Shown here piece after piece: positions 9,373 to 17,590 of a DNA stretch of 64,000 nucleotides. The notes under the pieces are model-generated. The model worked only from the letters and a program-made list of their open reading frames with translations. It was not told where the DNA came from and did no database searches. Both the position numbers and the translations under genes were made by a program. This DNA comes from an uncultured Oceanospirillaceae bacterium (GTDB lineage Bacteria; Pseudomonadota; Gammaproteobacteria; Pseudomonadales; Balneatricaceae): the NCBI GenBank assembly GCA_937136055.1, contig CAKZOD010000004.1, positions 62,001 to 126,000 of the forward strand, in the 5' to 3' direction. The stretch's first letter is position 1. Each line of letters begins with the position of its first letter.

Positions 9373-11373
9373 ATGACATTTGCCGAACAAATTAAACAAG
9401 GTATTCCAAGCGAATTACCAGCCGCTAAACCTTACCCTTCAGACGCCAACCGCGCTCCTAAGCGCAAAGACATTCTAAGCTCAGCAGAAAAACAACTGGC
9501 TGTACGCAATGCCTTACGTTATTTCCCAAAGGAATGGCATCAGGAGCTCGCGGTTGAATTCGCACAAGAGCTTAAAGATTTTGGCCGTATCTACATGTAC
9601 CGCTTTAAGCCTAGCCATCATATGAAAGCGCGCCCTATTAGCGAATATCCAGCTAAATGCCAGCAGGCTGCTGCTATCATGCTGATGGTTGAGAACAACC
9701 TTGACCCTGCAGTTGCACAACATCCAGAGGAGCTAATCACTTACGGTGGAAACGGCGCAGTCTTTCAAAACTGGGCACAGTACTTATTAACAATGCAGTA
9801 CTTAAGCGAGATGGAAAGCGATCAAACGCTACATTTATACTCAGGACACCCAATGGGCTTATTCCCATCATCTGTTGATGCACCGCGTGTTGTCGTGACT
9901 AACGGTATGATGATCCCTAACTATTCTCAGCCTGATGACTGGGAGAAATTCAATGCCTTAGGTGTTACTCAATACGGCCAGATGACTGCGGGATCGTTTA
10001 TGTACATTGGCCCACAAGGCATCGTACACGGCACCACTATTACGGTTATGAACGCATTTCGTAAAGTACTCAACAAAGGCGAAAATACCCAGGGAAGAAT
10101 ATTCCTTACATCCGGCCTTGGCGGCATGAGTGGTGCGCAACCTAAAGCGGGTAATATCGCTAAATGTATTACTGTCTGTGCTGAAGTTAACCCTAAAGCT
10201 GCGACAAAGCGCCACCAGCAAGGCTGGGTTGATGAGCTAATCGACAACATGGATGACTTAGTAGCCCGTGTTAAAACAGCACAAGCGAATGAAGAAGTCG
10301 TCTCAATTGCCTACATTGGTAACATTGTTAATGTTTGGGAAACTTTTTATGAGCAAGATATTTTTGTTCAACTCGGCTCAGACCAAACATCACTTCACAA
10401 CCCTTGGTCAGGCGGCTACTACCCTGTTGATATCAGCTATGAAGAATCAAACCGCTTGATCCGTGAAGAGCCTGAGCTATTCAAGGAAAAAGTACAAGCG
10501 TCTCTTAAGCGCCAAGCGGGCATCATTAATAAACACACAGCTCGCGGCACCTACTTCTTCGACTACGGCAATGCGTTCTTACTTGAATCATCACGCGCCG
10601 GTGGCGAAGTCATGGCAGAAAACGGCATTGACTTTAAATACCCATCCTACGTGCAAGATATCTTAGGCCCTATGTGCTTTGACTACGGTTTTGGCCCATT
10701 CCGTTGGGTATGTACCTCTGGCAACCCAGAAGACCTAGACAAAACTGACGCGATTGCTGCAAAAGTGCTTAACAAAATCAAGCAAGAATCACCTGCAGAA
10801 ATTCAGCAGCAGATGCAAGATAACATCACTTGGATCAACGATGCGAAGCAAAACAAGTTAGTGGTTGGCTCACAAGCACGTATTCTCTACGCTGATGCAC
10901 AAGGGCGCATAGAGATAGCAACAGCCTTTAACGATGCGATAAACAACGGCGAAATAGGCCCTGTTGTACTAGGTCGTGATCACCACGATGTAAGCGGCAC
11001 GGACTCACCCTTTCGTGAAACCTCTAACATCTACGATGGCAGCCGCTTCACTGCAGATATGGCAATTCACAACGTCATCGGCGATAGCTTTCGCGGTGCT
11101 ACTTGGGTATCAATCCACAACGGCGGCGGCGTCGGCTGGGGTGAGGTAACTAACGGTGGTTTTGGTATGCTACTAGACGGCACAGATTGTGCTGAGCGCA
11201 GACTAAAATCCATGCTAATGTTTGATGTAAACAATGGCATTGCTCGTCGCAGCTGGGCTCGCAACGAAGAAGCTAACTTTGCGATCAAGCGGGAAATGGC
11301 GCGCACACCTAAGCTAAAAGTGACATTATCGAACAACGTAGAAGATGACATTTTAGAAAATTTATCGCTTTAA
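9373..11373 (+). CDS. hutU: Urocanate hydratase, long form
   Basis: 666 residues. It converts urocanate to imidazolone propionate with tightly bound NAD+. Seen are the NAD-region GLGGMSGAQPKAG, the PMCFDYGFGPFRWVC segment with the conserved catalytic-region Cys, and a late GGGVGWGEVTNGGFG. Most bacterial HutU are about 550-570 residues; this one has ~100 extra residues, chiefly an N-terminal extension (about 1-110), and is closer in length to animal UROC1. A hairpin terminator follows the stop. Confidence 0.96.
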   Translation: MTFAEQIKQGIPSELPAAKPYPSDANRAPKRKDILSSAEKQLAVRNALRYFPKEWHQELAVEFAQELKDFGRIYMYRFKPSHHMKARPISEYPAKCQQAAAIMLMVENNLDPAVAQHPEELITYGGNGAVFQNWAQYLLTMQYLSEMESDQTLHLYSGHPMGLFPSSVDAPRVVVTNGMMIPNYSQPDDWEKFNALGVTQYGQMTAGSFMYIGPQGIVHGTTITVMNAFRKVLNKGENTQGRIFLTSGLGGMSGAQPKAGNIAKCITVCAEVNPKAATKRHQQGWVDELIDNMDDLVARVKTAQANEEVVSIAYIGNIVNVWETFYEQDIFVQLGSDQTSLHNPWSGGYYPVDISYEESNRLIREEPELFKEKVQASLKRQAGIINKHTARGTYFFDYGNAFLLESSRAGGEVMAENGIDFKYPSYVQDILGPMCFDYGFGPFRWVCTSGNPEDLDKTDAIAAKVLNKIKQESPAEIQQQMQDNITWINDAKQNKLVVGSQARILYADAQGRIEIATAFNDAINNGEIGPVVLGRDHHDVSGTDSPFRETSNIYDGSRFTADMAIHNVIGDSFRGATWVSIHNGGGVGWGEVTNGGFGMLLDGTDCAERRLKSMLMFDVNNGIARRSWARNEEANFAIKREMARTPKLKVTLSNNVEDDILENLSL

Positions 11374-11381
11374 CTTTAACG

Positions 11382-11411
11382 AAAGCTACCTTAAAACGAG
11401 GTAGCTTTTGT
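11382..11411 (+). terminator. Rho-independent terminator after hutU
   Basis: Nine-pair stem AAAGCTACC / GGTAGCTTT with a 9-nt loop, ending in TTTT, 9 bp after the hutU stop. Confidence 0.8.
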
Positions 11412-11710
11412 GTTCTTATATATTGAAATTTCCAATTACAACACACAAGCTTACTCTTAAAGGCATCTCTAAAAATTTCTGGCGATGCTACATTTTCTAC
11501 AAAAATGCCCACTTTTATTTCCAATAATTCTTCTAAATAGGCAGCACCGAGAGGGCTTAATCAACAATTGGATTAAGTTGTGTCTGCACATAGCTAATCT
11601 TTATTCGTTAAATTCATTGCATTCCCAGCCAATCACTATAACCTTGGAATTTCTTCGTTTTGTCATTTATCCCTGATAGCTGGCCGAGCTCTCACTTTTG
11701 AGAAAGCCAA
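11412..11710. other. Intergenic region, no convincing gene
   Basis: About 300 bp after the hutU terminator. A 63-codon open frame at 11485-11676 has no ribosome site and unlikely composition, so I do not call it. The region probably holds the promoter of the methyltransferase. Confidence 0.4.
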
Positions 11711-12367
11711 ATGACAAACCCTCGCGTTAGCTACCAGACCATTGAGTTTGGAAAAATAGACATTCATCTCTGCACATTACGAAATAAACGAGAGTTTTAC
11801 GATCCAAAAGGTATTGCTATGAGACTAGGGATATCTTCGGCTACATGGCCAATTTTTGGCATTGTCTGGCCATCAGGTTTGGTGCTTGCTCACCACATGA
11901 TCAACCATGATGTAGGTTCAAAGCGCGTCCTTGAAATTGGCTGCGGCACAGCTTTAAGTAGTTTATTGCTAAATAAACAGAATGTAGATATCACAGCCAC
12001 TGATTATCACCCCGAAGCAGAATACTTTTTAAATAGAAATACCCAACTTAATGGAGGTAACACCATTCCGTTTGAAAGAACGGGTTGGGCAGATAACAAT
12101 GATTCTTTAGGCCGCTTTGATTTAATTATTGGTAGTGATTTATTGTATGAAGATGAGCATACAGAATTACTAACAGGATTTATTACAGAACATTCAAACC
12201 CAAAATGCGAAATAATCATTGTAGATCCAGGCAGAGGCAGAAAAAACAAGCTCGCCAAAAAACTACTTGAATTTGGATACACATCTTCATTCTCTAAACC
12301 AGCAAACACTGGCTATTTAGGCAGTGATTTTAAAGGCTATATTCTTACGTTTATGCGCACTGACTAG
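11711..12367 (+). CDS. SAM-dependent methyltransferase, methyltransferase-16-like
   Basis: 218 residues. Motif I for SAM binding is RVLEIGCGTALSSLLL (~75-90), followed by an acidic strand end ITATDYHP, and a later DLIIGSDLLYED typical of the Nnt1/METTL lysine-methyltransferase-like group. These often methylate proteins; the target here cannot be inferred. There is no signal peptide. The family call is good, the substrate unknown. It stands alone between hutU and the inverted-repeat element. Confidence 0.8.
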   Translation: MTNPRVSYQTIEFGKIDIHLCTLRNKREFYDPKGIAMRLGISSATWPIFGIVWPSGLVLAHHMINHDVGSKRVLEIGCGTALSSLLLNKQNVDITATDYHPEAEYFLNRNTQLNGGNTIPFERTGWADNNDSLGRFDLIIGSDLLYEDEHTELLTGFITEHSNPKCEIIIVDPGRGRKNKLAKKLLEFGYTSSFSKPANTGYLGSDFKGYILTFMRTD

Positions 12368-12538
12368 CCCACTAAAATCACTCACAATCGCTGCCGCAGA
12401 GTGATGCGCATTGATTGTTGACACTTTTAAGCATAAACACTGCCTTTCAATAATAATTGCGAGATCAATTTTCTATTTATCAGCAATTCAGTGGTCCACA
12501 AGCTAAGGAACATGCGATCAAGCCCCCAAATCTTCTCT

Positions 12539-12636
12539 GTGGATAACTAAGGGGGCAGATCCGCGGAAAAATGCGTAGTGAATGGCTAGTCCTTTACAAG
12601 TGTTTTGACAAAGGAGATGCCCCCTTAGTTGTCCAC
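12539..12636. repeat. 98-bp element bounded by 19-bp inverted repeats (MITE-like)
   Basis: GTGGATAACTAAGGGGGCA at 12539-12557 is inverted at 12618-12636 with one mismatch (18/19). The interior has no gene. The ends and size look like a small non-autonomous element or a relic of an insertion sequence. No target-site duplication is apparent. Just upstream (about 12490-12530) is a degenerate look-alike (TCCACAAGCTAAGG, then AGCCCCC) that may be an older copy. The family is not recognised. Confidence 0.6.
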
Positions 12637-12741
12637 CCTGCTTGGCATAATGGTGCTTAGGGCTTAATCTAATGATCCCTAAACAATAAAGATTAGCCAT
12701 GCCTCTACATGCTATATTTATTTACAGAGAGAATTCGATGC

Positions 12742-12775
12742 AAAAAAAAGCGCCTTAATTAACAATTAAAGCGCC
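12742..12775 (-). terminator. Rho-independent terminator of the DDAH gene
   Basis: Read on the minus strand, GCGCTTTAATT-GTT-AATTAAGGCGC is followed by eight T residues. It lies about 35 bp past the stop of the dimethylaminohydrolase gene. Confidence 0.85.
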
Positions 12776-12807
12776 GATACAATGAACTGATTTTTAAAAA
12801 GCTTAAA

Positions 12808-13569
12808 CTAGAACCTAAGTGACAAGCAGCTTAAACCACCATCCACTTTTTGATATTCGCTCACATCTACTTCAATCGCTTCATAGCCTGCATTTTCAAT
12901 GAGTGCTTTAGTTTTTGGAAAACCCTTAGGTGTCAGTACTTTTCCGTTAACCCAAACGCTATTAGCCGCATAAGCTTCTTCAGGAGCAACTTCTAGAATA
13001 TTGTATTGCTGGAATTCTTCTTTGGTTAAAAATTCACCACATGCCAATAGGTTATTGCCTTCTAAATAACCTAAGCCTGTTTTTAGATGCAATACTTCGC
13101 TCATAGTGACGACAGAACCGCTCATGCCATGCTTTTCTAAGATGGCAATCATTTGATCGGCACCTTGTTGGTTAGTGCGCTCTGATAAACCAATATAGTA
13201 GTGGCTACCTACCATCATAATATCGCCCGCCTCAACCGTGCCCGGCGCTTGGATACTTTCAACGATATCATAAAACTCAGCGACAACAGGACGCATTGCT
13301 TCTGTTTCATCGCGTCTTGAAAGGGCTCCTGGGTTTGTAACAATGGCACAGTGTGGTGTCATTAATGCTGCATCTTCTACGAACGTAGAATCAGGGAAAC
13401 GCTCATCAGCTTCCAGCTCAGTTACTTCAAGACCACAGCTCTTTAATACCGCAACGTAGTTAGCATGTTGCTTTAGAGCGTTGTTGTAATCTGGCAAACC
13501 TAAATCAGCACTTGTAATGCCTGAAACTATCGCTTTACAAGGTTTTTTAACAATTGCTTTAGTAAACAT
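12808..13569 (-). CDS. ddaH: Dimethylarginine dimethylaminohydrolase (DDAH)
   Basis: 253 residues, the standard length. DDAH hydrolyses NG-methylated arginines to citrulline and (di)methylamine in the cytoplasm. The substrate-binding FPDSTFVED motif is at 58-66, Glu113 lies in TVEAGD, His161 in VLHLKTGLGYLEGN and the nucleophile Cys248 in GGLSCLSLRF, five residues from the C terminus. The gene shares a promoter layout with the divergent amino-acid ABC operon (operator at 13691-13701), which suggests that the pair handles methylarginine or arginine. Confidence 0.93.
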   Translation of the reverse strand: MFTKAIVKKPCKAIVSGITSADLGLPDYNNALKQHANYVAVLKSCGLEVTELEADERFPDSTFVEDAALMTPHCAIVTNPGALSRRDETEAMRPVVAEFYDIVESIQAPGTVEAGDIMMVGSHYYIGLSERTNQQGADQMIAILEKHGMSGSVVTMSEVLHLKTGLGYLEGNNLLACGEFLTKEEFQQYNILEVAPEEAYAANSVWVNGKVLTPKGFPKTKALIENAGYEAIEVDVSEYQKVDGGLSCLSLRF

Positions 13570-13686
13570 TTTATCTCCAATATTCTCAGCTTAGACCCGC
13601 TAATACATATCTGGAGGTCGTAAGTATGATCAATCAAGTTTTTAATAGGGAGATAATGCATCTTTGCAGAGTGCTTTTCCAGCATT

Positions 13687-13715
13687 ATTTTACAATCGTA
13701 CAACAATTTTTTGAA
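13687..13715 (-). promoter_or_regulatory. DDAH promoter overlapped by a TetR-type operator
   Basis: On the minus strand a TTCAAA -35 and a TAAAAT -10 are 17 bp apart, and the quasi-palindrome GTACGATTGTA (13691-13701) overlaps the 5' end of the -10. The same 11-mer with one base change overlaps the -10-like box at 14520 before the ABC operon. Promoter elements are seen; repression by the neighbouring TetR protein is inferred. Confidence 0.6.
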
Positions 13716-13795
13716 GTGACGCTTAACAGCATTAATCCTGAAAAAATTTTCAGCAGCTATTCATCAAATTATCGATAAGAGAAGATTAGCAGGTG

Positions 13796-14428
13796 CTAAA
13801 TTAACCCTTCGATGTCTAAAACGGACTGCACCGAACGCAGGCCTATTTCAGCTAATTCGCCGTCGTCGAAAAGCTCCATGGCTAAGCAGCCTTCCAGCCA
13901 TAGCCCATCTAAAATAGCATTTACCATAATCCCATATTGCTCTAACGCTTTAGCAGACACCTCACGACCAATTTCAGCAAACACTAGCTCAACTAAATCT
14001 TGGCATCCCATGCGAAACTCTAAGTACGACTCATGGTGGATTTTGGCCATCGAAGGCGTAGAACGTGTGAGACTGGTGAATGATGCCCACAATTGGTGAT
14101 AACGGCTATTCATCACTCCTGGGTGTAGTGATGTATTGATAAACAAACGCATTTTATCAATTGCATTACCTGGCAATTCATCAACACCTTGACGAGCACC
14201 TTTGAACATATCTGCCATTGTTTGGCGATAAGCTGCACAAATAAGCGCTTCTTTATCGGGGAAATAATGCCGTACTAAGCCAGGTGTTACTCCGGCTTCG
14301 TCAGCTATTCGTCGAATACTGGCTTCACCTACACCGCCGCGCTCTATGCACATTTGGGTCGCGACTATTAAATCCATGGTGCGCTTTTCTTCTGATTCTC
14401 TACTAAACGACTTTCGAGTATCGCTCAT
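13796..14428 (-). CDS. TetR-family regulator, BetI-like
   Basis: 210 residues. N-terminal HTH at ~37-63 (ASIRRIADEAGVTPGLVRHYF). The ligand domain reads like the BetI C-terminal family (LWASFTSLTRSTPSMAKIH, then ILDGLWLEG). BetI itself represses choline/betaine genes, but no bet genes are here. It is divergent from the amino-acid ABC operon and precedes ddaH on the same strand. Both flanking transcription units carry the matching GTACGATYGTA site, so it is probably the local repressor, with a guanidino or methylated amine ligand possible. Confidence 0.85.
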   Translation of the reverse strand: MSDTRKSFSRESEEKRTMDLIVATQMCIERGGVGEASIRRIADEAGVTPGLVRHYFPDKEALICAAYRQTMADMFKGARQGVDELPGNAIDKMRLFINTSLHPGVMNSRYHQLWASFTSLTRSTPSMAKIHHESYLEFRMGCQDLVELVFAEIGREVSAKALEQYGIMVNAILDGLWLEGCLAMELFDDGELAEIGLRSVQSVLDIEGLI

Positions 14429-14510
14429 AATTGTGCTTTCTCAATTAATTTATACCTAAGTAATAATCCTAACACGGCACAGCTAATTGTAAATATAAGT
14501 CTTGCTTACT

Positions 14511-14525
14511 GTACGATCGTATAAT
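14511..14525 (+). promoter_or_regulatory. TetR-type operator overlapping the -10 of the amino-acid ABC operon
   Basis: GTACGATCGTA (core palindrome TACGATCGTA, 14512-14521) runs directly into TATAAT at 14520-14525. No good -35 lies 17 bp upstream, so the promoter may be weak or may need help. It is shared, with one mismatch, with the ddaH promoter. Confidence 0.6.
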
Positions 14526-14621
14526 AGTATCTAGCCGTTTTTTCGCCCCCTGCTTATCCAAAGAGGAGGTGTCAGTAGATTATTTTGCAAACACCCATAT
14601 TCAGGAATTTTAGGATCACTT

Positions 14622-15392
14622 ATGACAATTAAAAAAATCGCCGCTATTGCAGGTAGCCTGCTAGCACTTTCAACAGGCATGGTACAAGCGCAAGCAGTAA
14701 AAATCGGCATAGGTGCTGAACCTTACCCACCTTTCTCATCGGCAGATGCTGCGGGTAATTGGAATGGCTGGGAAATCGACATCATGGGTGCTATTTGTGA
14801 AGAGGCAAAGCTTGAGTGCAAAATTACCCCTGTTGCTTGGGATGGTTTAATTGCCGCACTAAATGGTAATAAAATCGATGTCATCATGGCTTCTTTATCG
14901 ATTACCCAAGAGCGTTCAAAGCAAATTGATTTCACTCAAAAATATTACTCTACTCCCTCTGTGATTGTCGGTGATAAAAGCTTAACAATGGATGCAACTC
15001 CTGCATCACTAGAAGGTAAAATCCTAGGTGTCCAAATGGGCTCTATTCACCGCAGTTATGCACTAAAGCATTTTAAAGGCGTTGAGCTTAAGGAATATCA
15101 AACACAAGATGAGGCAAACCAAGATTTAGTTGCAGGTCGTATTGATGCAACACAAGCTGATTCATTACCTATGTCTGACTTTGTCGCTTCTAGCGATGGT
15201 GGTTGCTGTGAAATAAAAGGCGAAGTTGCTCCTGATGTGGAAGTATTTGGCCCAGGTATCGGCGCAGGTGTTCGCAAGAGTCAACCTGAGCTAACTGAAA
15301 AACTAAATGCCGCTATTAAAGCGATCCGTGCAAACGGAAAATACGACGAAATTTCAAAGCGTTACTTTGATTTCGACATTTACGGCGGCTAA
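14622..15392 (+). CDS. Amino-acid ABC transporter periplasmic binding protein
   Basis: 256 residues. Signal peptide ~1-25 (GSLLALSTGMVQAQA). The SBP family 3 signature is clear: VKIGIGAEPYPPFSS, GWEIDIMGAICEEA, DVIMASLSITQERSKQIDFT. This group binds basic or polar amino acids (HisJ/ArgT/ArtJ). The pair CC at DGGCCEIKG may form a disulphide, as in lysine/arginine/ornithine binders. It is first in an operon with two permeases, and a BetI-like regulator sits across the divergent promoter. Methylarginine, arginine or a related guanidine is a plausible ligand by context. Confidence 0.9.
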   Translation: MTIKKIAAIAGSLLALSTGMVQAQAVKIGIGAEPYPPFSSADAAGNWNGWEIDIMGAICEEAKLECKITPVAWDGLIAALNGNKIDVIMASLSITQERSKQIDFTQKYYSTPSVIVGDKSLTMDATPASLEGKILGVQMGSIHRSYALKHFKGVELKEYQTQDEANQDLVAGRIDATQADSLPMSDFVASSDGGCCEIKGEVAPDVEVFGPGIGAGVRKSQPELTEKLNAAIKAIRANGKYDEISKRYFDFDIYGG

Positions 15393-15433
15393 TTTTTCAA
15401 CATTCCCTTAGCAATTAAACCCAGGAGCGCACT

Positions 15434-16162
15434 TTGCAGCTAATTGCAGATATTAGTACCAGCTTAAGCTTACTCGCTTTCAGCCCTCCAGGCTGGGGTG
15501 GTGCGCTCCTAAAAGGCTTGTTGAGCTCATTACAAATCGCTCTTGGGGGCTATGGCTTGGGCTTATTGATCGGTATAGCTGGTGCTTGCGGGAAACTTTA
15601 TGGCAACGCTGTGTGTCGTGATTTACTCGGCTGCTATACCACTGCTGTTCGTGCGGTACCTGAGTTAGTACTGATTTTACTGCTTTATTATGCTGGCTCT
15701 GATTTAGTCAATCAGGTGCTGCATTGGTTATCCTATCCTCCTATTGATATTAACGGCTTAGTTGCTGGTATCTTTGTTATCGGTATCGTGCAAGGTGCTT
15801 ATAGCACTGAAGTTATCCGCGGGGCGATGAGTGCCATTCCCGTTGGTCATATTGAGGCTGCCTTTGCTTGCGGTATGCGACCTTGGCAAGTACTCAAACG
15901 TATTATATTGCCTGAAATGCTAGTGCATGCGTTACCTGGCCTGTCTAACCTTTGGTTAATTGCCACGAAAGATACTGCTTTATTAGCTGTAGTGGGCTTT
16001 ACAGAACTAACACTCATTACCAAGCAAGCTGCCGGTGGCACTAAGCATCATATGCTTTTCTATTGCGCCGCAGGATTGCTCTATTTATCGGTAACCCTTA
16101 TTTCAAACTGGGGTATTAAGAAGCTTGATAACCATTTACGCCACACGAAAGCGAGCACTTAA
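15434..16162 (+). CDS. Amino-acid ABC transporter permease (HisQ/ArtQ type)
   Basis: 242 residues and about five membrane helices. The permease signature loop EAAFACGMRPWQVLKRIILPEM lies in the C-terminal half. The start is TTG, chosen because AGGAG lies seven bases upstream and no ATG is near. It is 41 bp after the binding-protein gene and 2 bp before the next permease. Confidence 0.9.
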   Translation: MQLIADISTSLSLLAFSPPGWGGALLKGLLSSLQIALGGYGLGLLIGIAGACGKLYGNAVCRDLLGCYTTAVRAVPELVLILLLYYAGSDLVNQVLHWLSYPPIDINGLVAGIFVIGIVQGAYSTEVIRGAMSAIPVGHIEAAFACGMRPWQVLKRIILPEMLVHALPGLSNLWLIATKDTALLAVVGFTELTLITKQAAGGTKHHMLFYCAAGLLYLSVTLISNWGIKKLDNHLRHTKAST

Positions 16163-16164
16163 TA

Positions 16165-16947
16165 ATGCTTAAAAAGCCAGCACCTATTGCCCGTTTTGCC
16201 CCACACAGAATCATACTAGCGCTAATCAGCGCCGCTGTTGTTGGCTATATGATCTACTTTTTACGCTGGGATTGGCTGGCTGATTATAGCGATAAAATTT
16301 GGATAGGATTGTGGCGCACAGTTTGGTTACTTGCCTTAAGTGTATTATTTGGCTTTTTATTGGCACTCCCATTAGGCCTTGCTCAAGCCAATGGACCAAA
16401 ACCTTTAGCCATAATGGCAAATAGTTTTTGTACGGTTATTCGCGGCACCCCTTTATTACTGCAACTATGGCTAATCTATTATGGCCTAGGCTCAATTTTT
16501 CCAACTATTCCCAGCATACGCCAATCCGAGCTTTGGCCTTATTTGCGTCAAGCCTGGCCCTATGCTTTGTTTACTTTAAGCATTTCGTTCGCCGCTTATG
16601 AAGCTGAAATTATGCGGGGCGCTTTTGCCGGAGTACCAAAAGGTGAATTAGAAGCCGCTCGCGCAATCGGTATGAGCCGCTGGCAGTGTTTTAGGCGTAT
16701 TTTATTACCTCGTGCTTTTTACCGCGCTTTGCCAACGCTCGGTGGTGAGGTTGTCTTACAGATGAAAGCTACACCTTTAGTAGCCACCATAACAATGATA
16801 GATATCTACGCTGTTTTCTCAAAAGTGCGCCAAGATACTTTTATTACTTATGAGCCATTGCTCTTTTTAGCACTCATTTATATCGTACTTGCTGCGTTAT
16901 TAACGCTCGTTTTTAAGCATATTGAAAATCGTAATCCGGTTCACTAG
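16165..16947 (+). CDS. Amino-acid ABC transporter permease (HisM/ArtM type)
   Basis: 260 residues. About five membrane helices and the loop EAARAIGMSRWQCFRRILLP. It pairs with the preceding permease as a heterodimer. No ATP-binding gene follows; the next gene is an acetyltransferase. The importer must therefore use an ATPase encoded elsewhere. Confidence 0.9.
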   Translation: MLKKPAPIARFAPHRIILALISAAVVGYMIYFLRWDWLADYSDKIWIGLWRTVWLLALSVLFGFLLALPLGLAQANGPKPLAIMANSFCTVIRGTPLLLQLWLIYYGLGSIFPTIPSIRQSELWPYLRQAWPYALFTLSISFAAYEAEIMRGAFAGVPKGELEAARAIGMSRWQCFRRILLPRAFYRALPTLGGEVVLQMKATPLVATITMIDIYAVFSKVRQDTFITYEPLLFLALIYIVLAALLTLVFKHIENRNPVH

Positions 16948-16983
16948 AATAAGCCTGTCTCTCTAAAATCAGGCATTACTCGT

Positions 16984-17520
16984 ATGCGAATTGAATTAAC
17001 CACTGATAGATTACTATTGCGTGATTACAGGCCTGATGATTTAGCGGCCTTTAGCGCAATGAGTGCAGATAAAAAATTCCAGCGCTTTTACAGTGAACAA
17101 GATTGCAGCGAAGTACATTGGCATAATTTGGTCAATCAATTCAGTCAAGAGCATAATCAAACTAAGCGCAGCGATTTCAATTTGGCCATTGAAATGCGAG
17201 ATACTGGACTATTTATTGGGGCAGTTGGTATTCGTATAGAAGCCCACCAACAAGCATCTGTGGGTTGTGCATTAATACGCAATCAGCAACATAGAGCAGT
17301 TGCAATAGAGGCGATGCGCGCGATTGCTGAATTCGGCTTTTTACAGCTCGATGTGCATCGTGTTTATGCTGAAACCATCGCTGATAATCACGCGGCTATT
17401 CGCTTGTGCCGTCAACTTGGCATGCGCAAGGAAGCTGAATTTGTCGAGCATCGTTACTTTAAAGACAGATGGTGGAACACTGTGGTTTTTGGGTTACTCA
17501 AAGGGCAGTATAAGTTTTGA
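16984..17520 (+). CDS. GNAT acetyltransferase, RimJ/RimL-like
   Basis: 178 residues. The opening ELTTDRLLLRDYRPDDLAAF is typical of Acetyltransf_3. The acetyl-CoA pyrophosphate loop is less clean, but the C-terminal GFLQLDVHRVYAETIADNHA followed by AIRLCRQLGMRKEAEF is characteristic. It may acetylate a protein N terminus or a small amine. It is 36 bp after the permease and could be the last gene of that operon. The ribosome site is weak. Confidence 0.82.
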   Translation: MRIELTTDRLLLRDYRPDDLAAFSAMSADKKFQRFYSEQDCSEVHWHNLVNQFSQEHNQTKRSDFNLAIEMRDTGLFIGAVGIRIEAHQQASVGCALIRNQQHRAVAIEAMRAIAEFGFLQLDVHRVYAETIADNHAAIRLCRQLGMRKEAEFVEHRYFKDRWWNTVVFGLLKGQYKF

Positions 17521-17590
17521 GCAGCCGATTGTTAGGTGTCTCGTTTACTTATCTCTTACCTCTTATTTTTTAGCCCTTAGCCCTTAGCGC

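Noticed and set aside
11485..11676. 63-codon plus-strand open frame before the methyltransferase
   Set aside because: Unlikely composition and no ribosome site; probably chance.
12518..12700. 60-codon minus-strand open frame across the inverted-repeat element
   Set aside because: It covers both inverted ends, so its residues come from a repeat; there is no ribosome site.
17540..17590. TAGCCCTTAGCCCTTAGC short repeat between the GNAT and ROK genes
   Set aside because: Only about two and a half copies; likely chance, with no hairpin potential.
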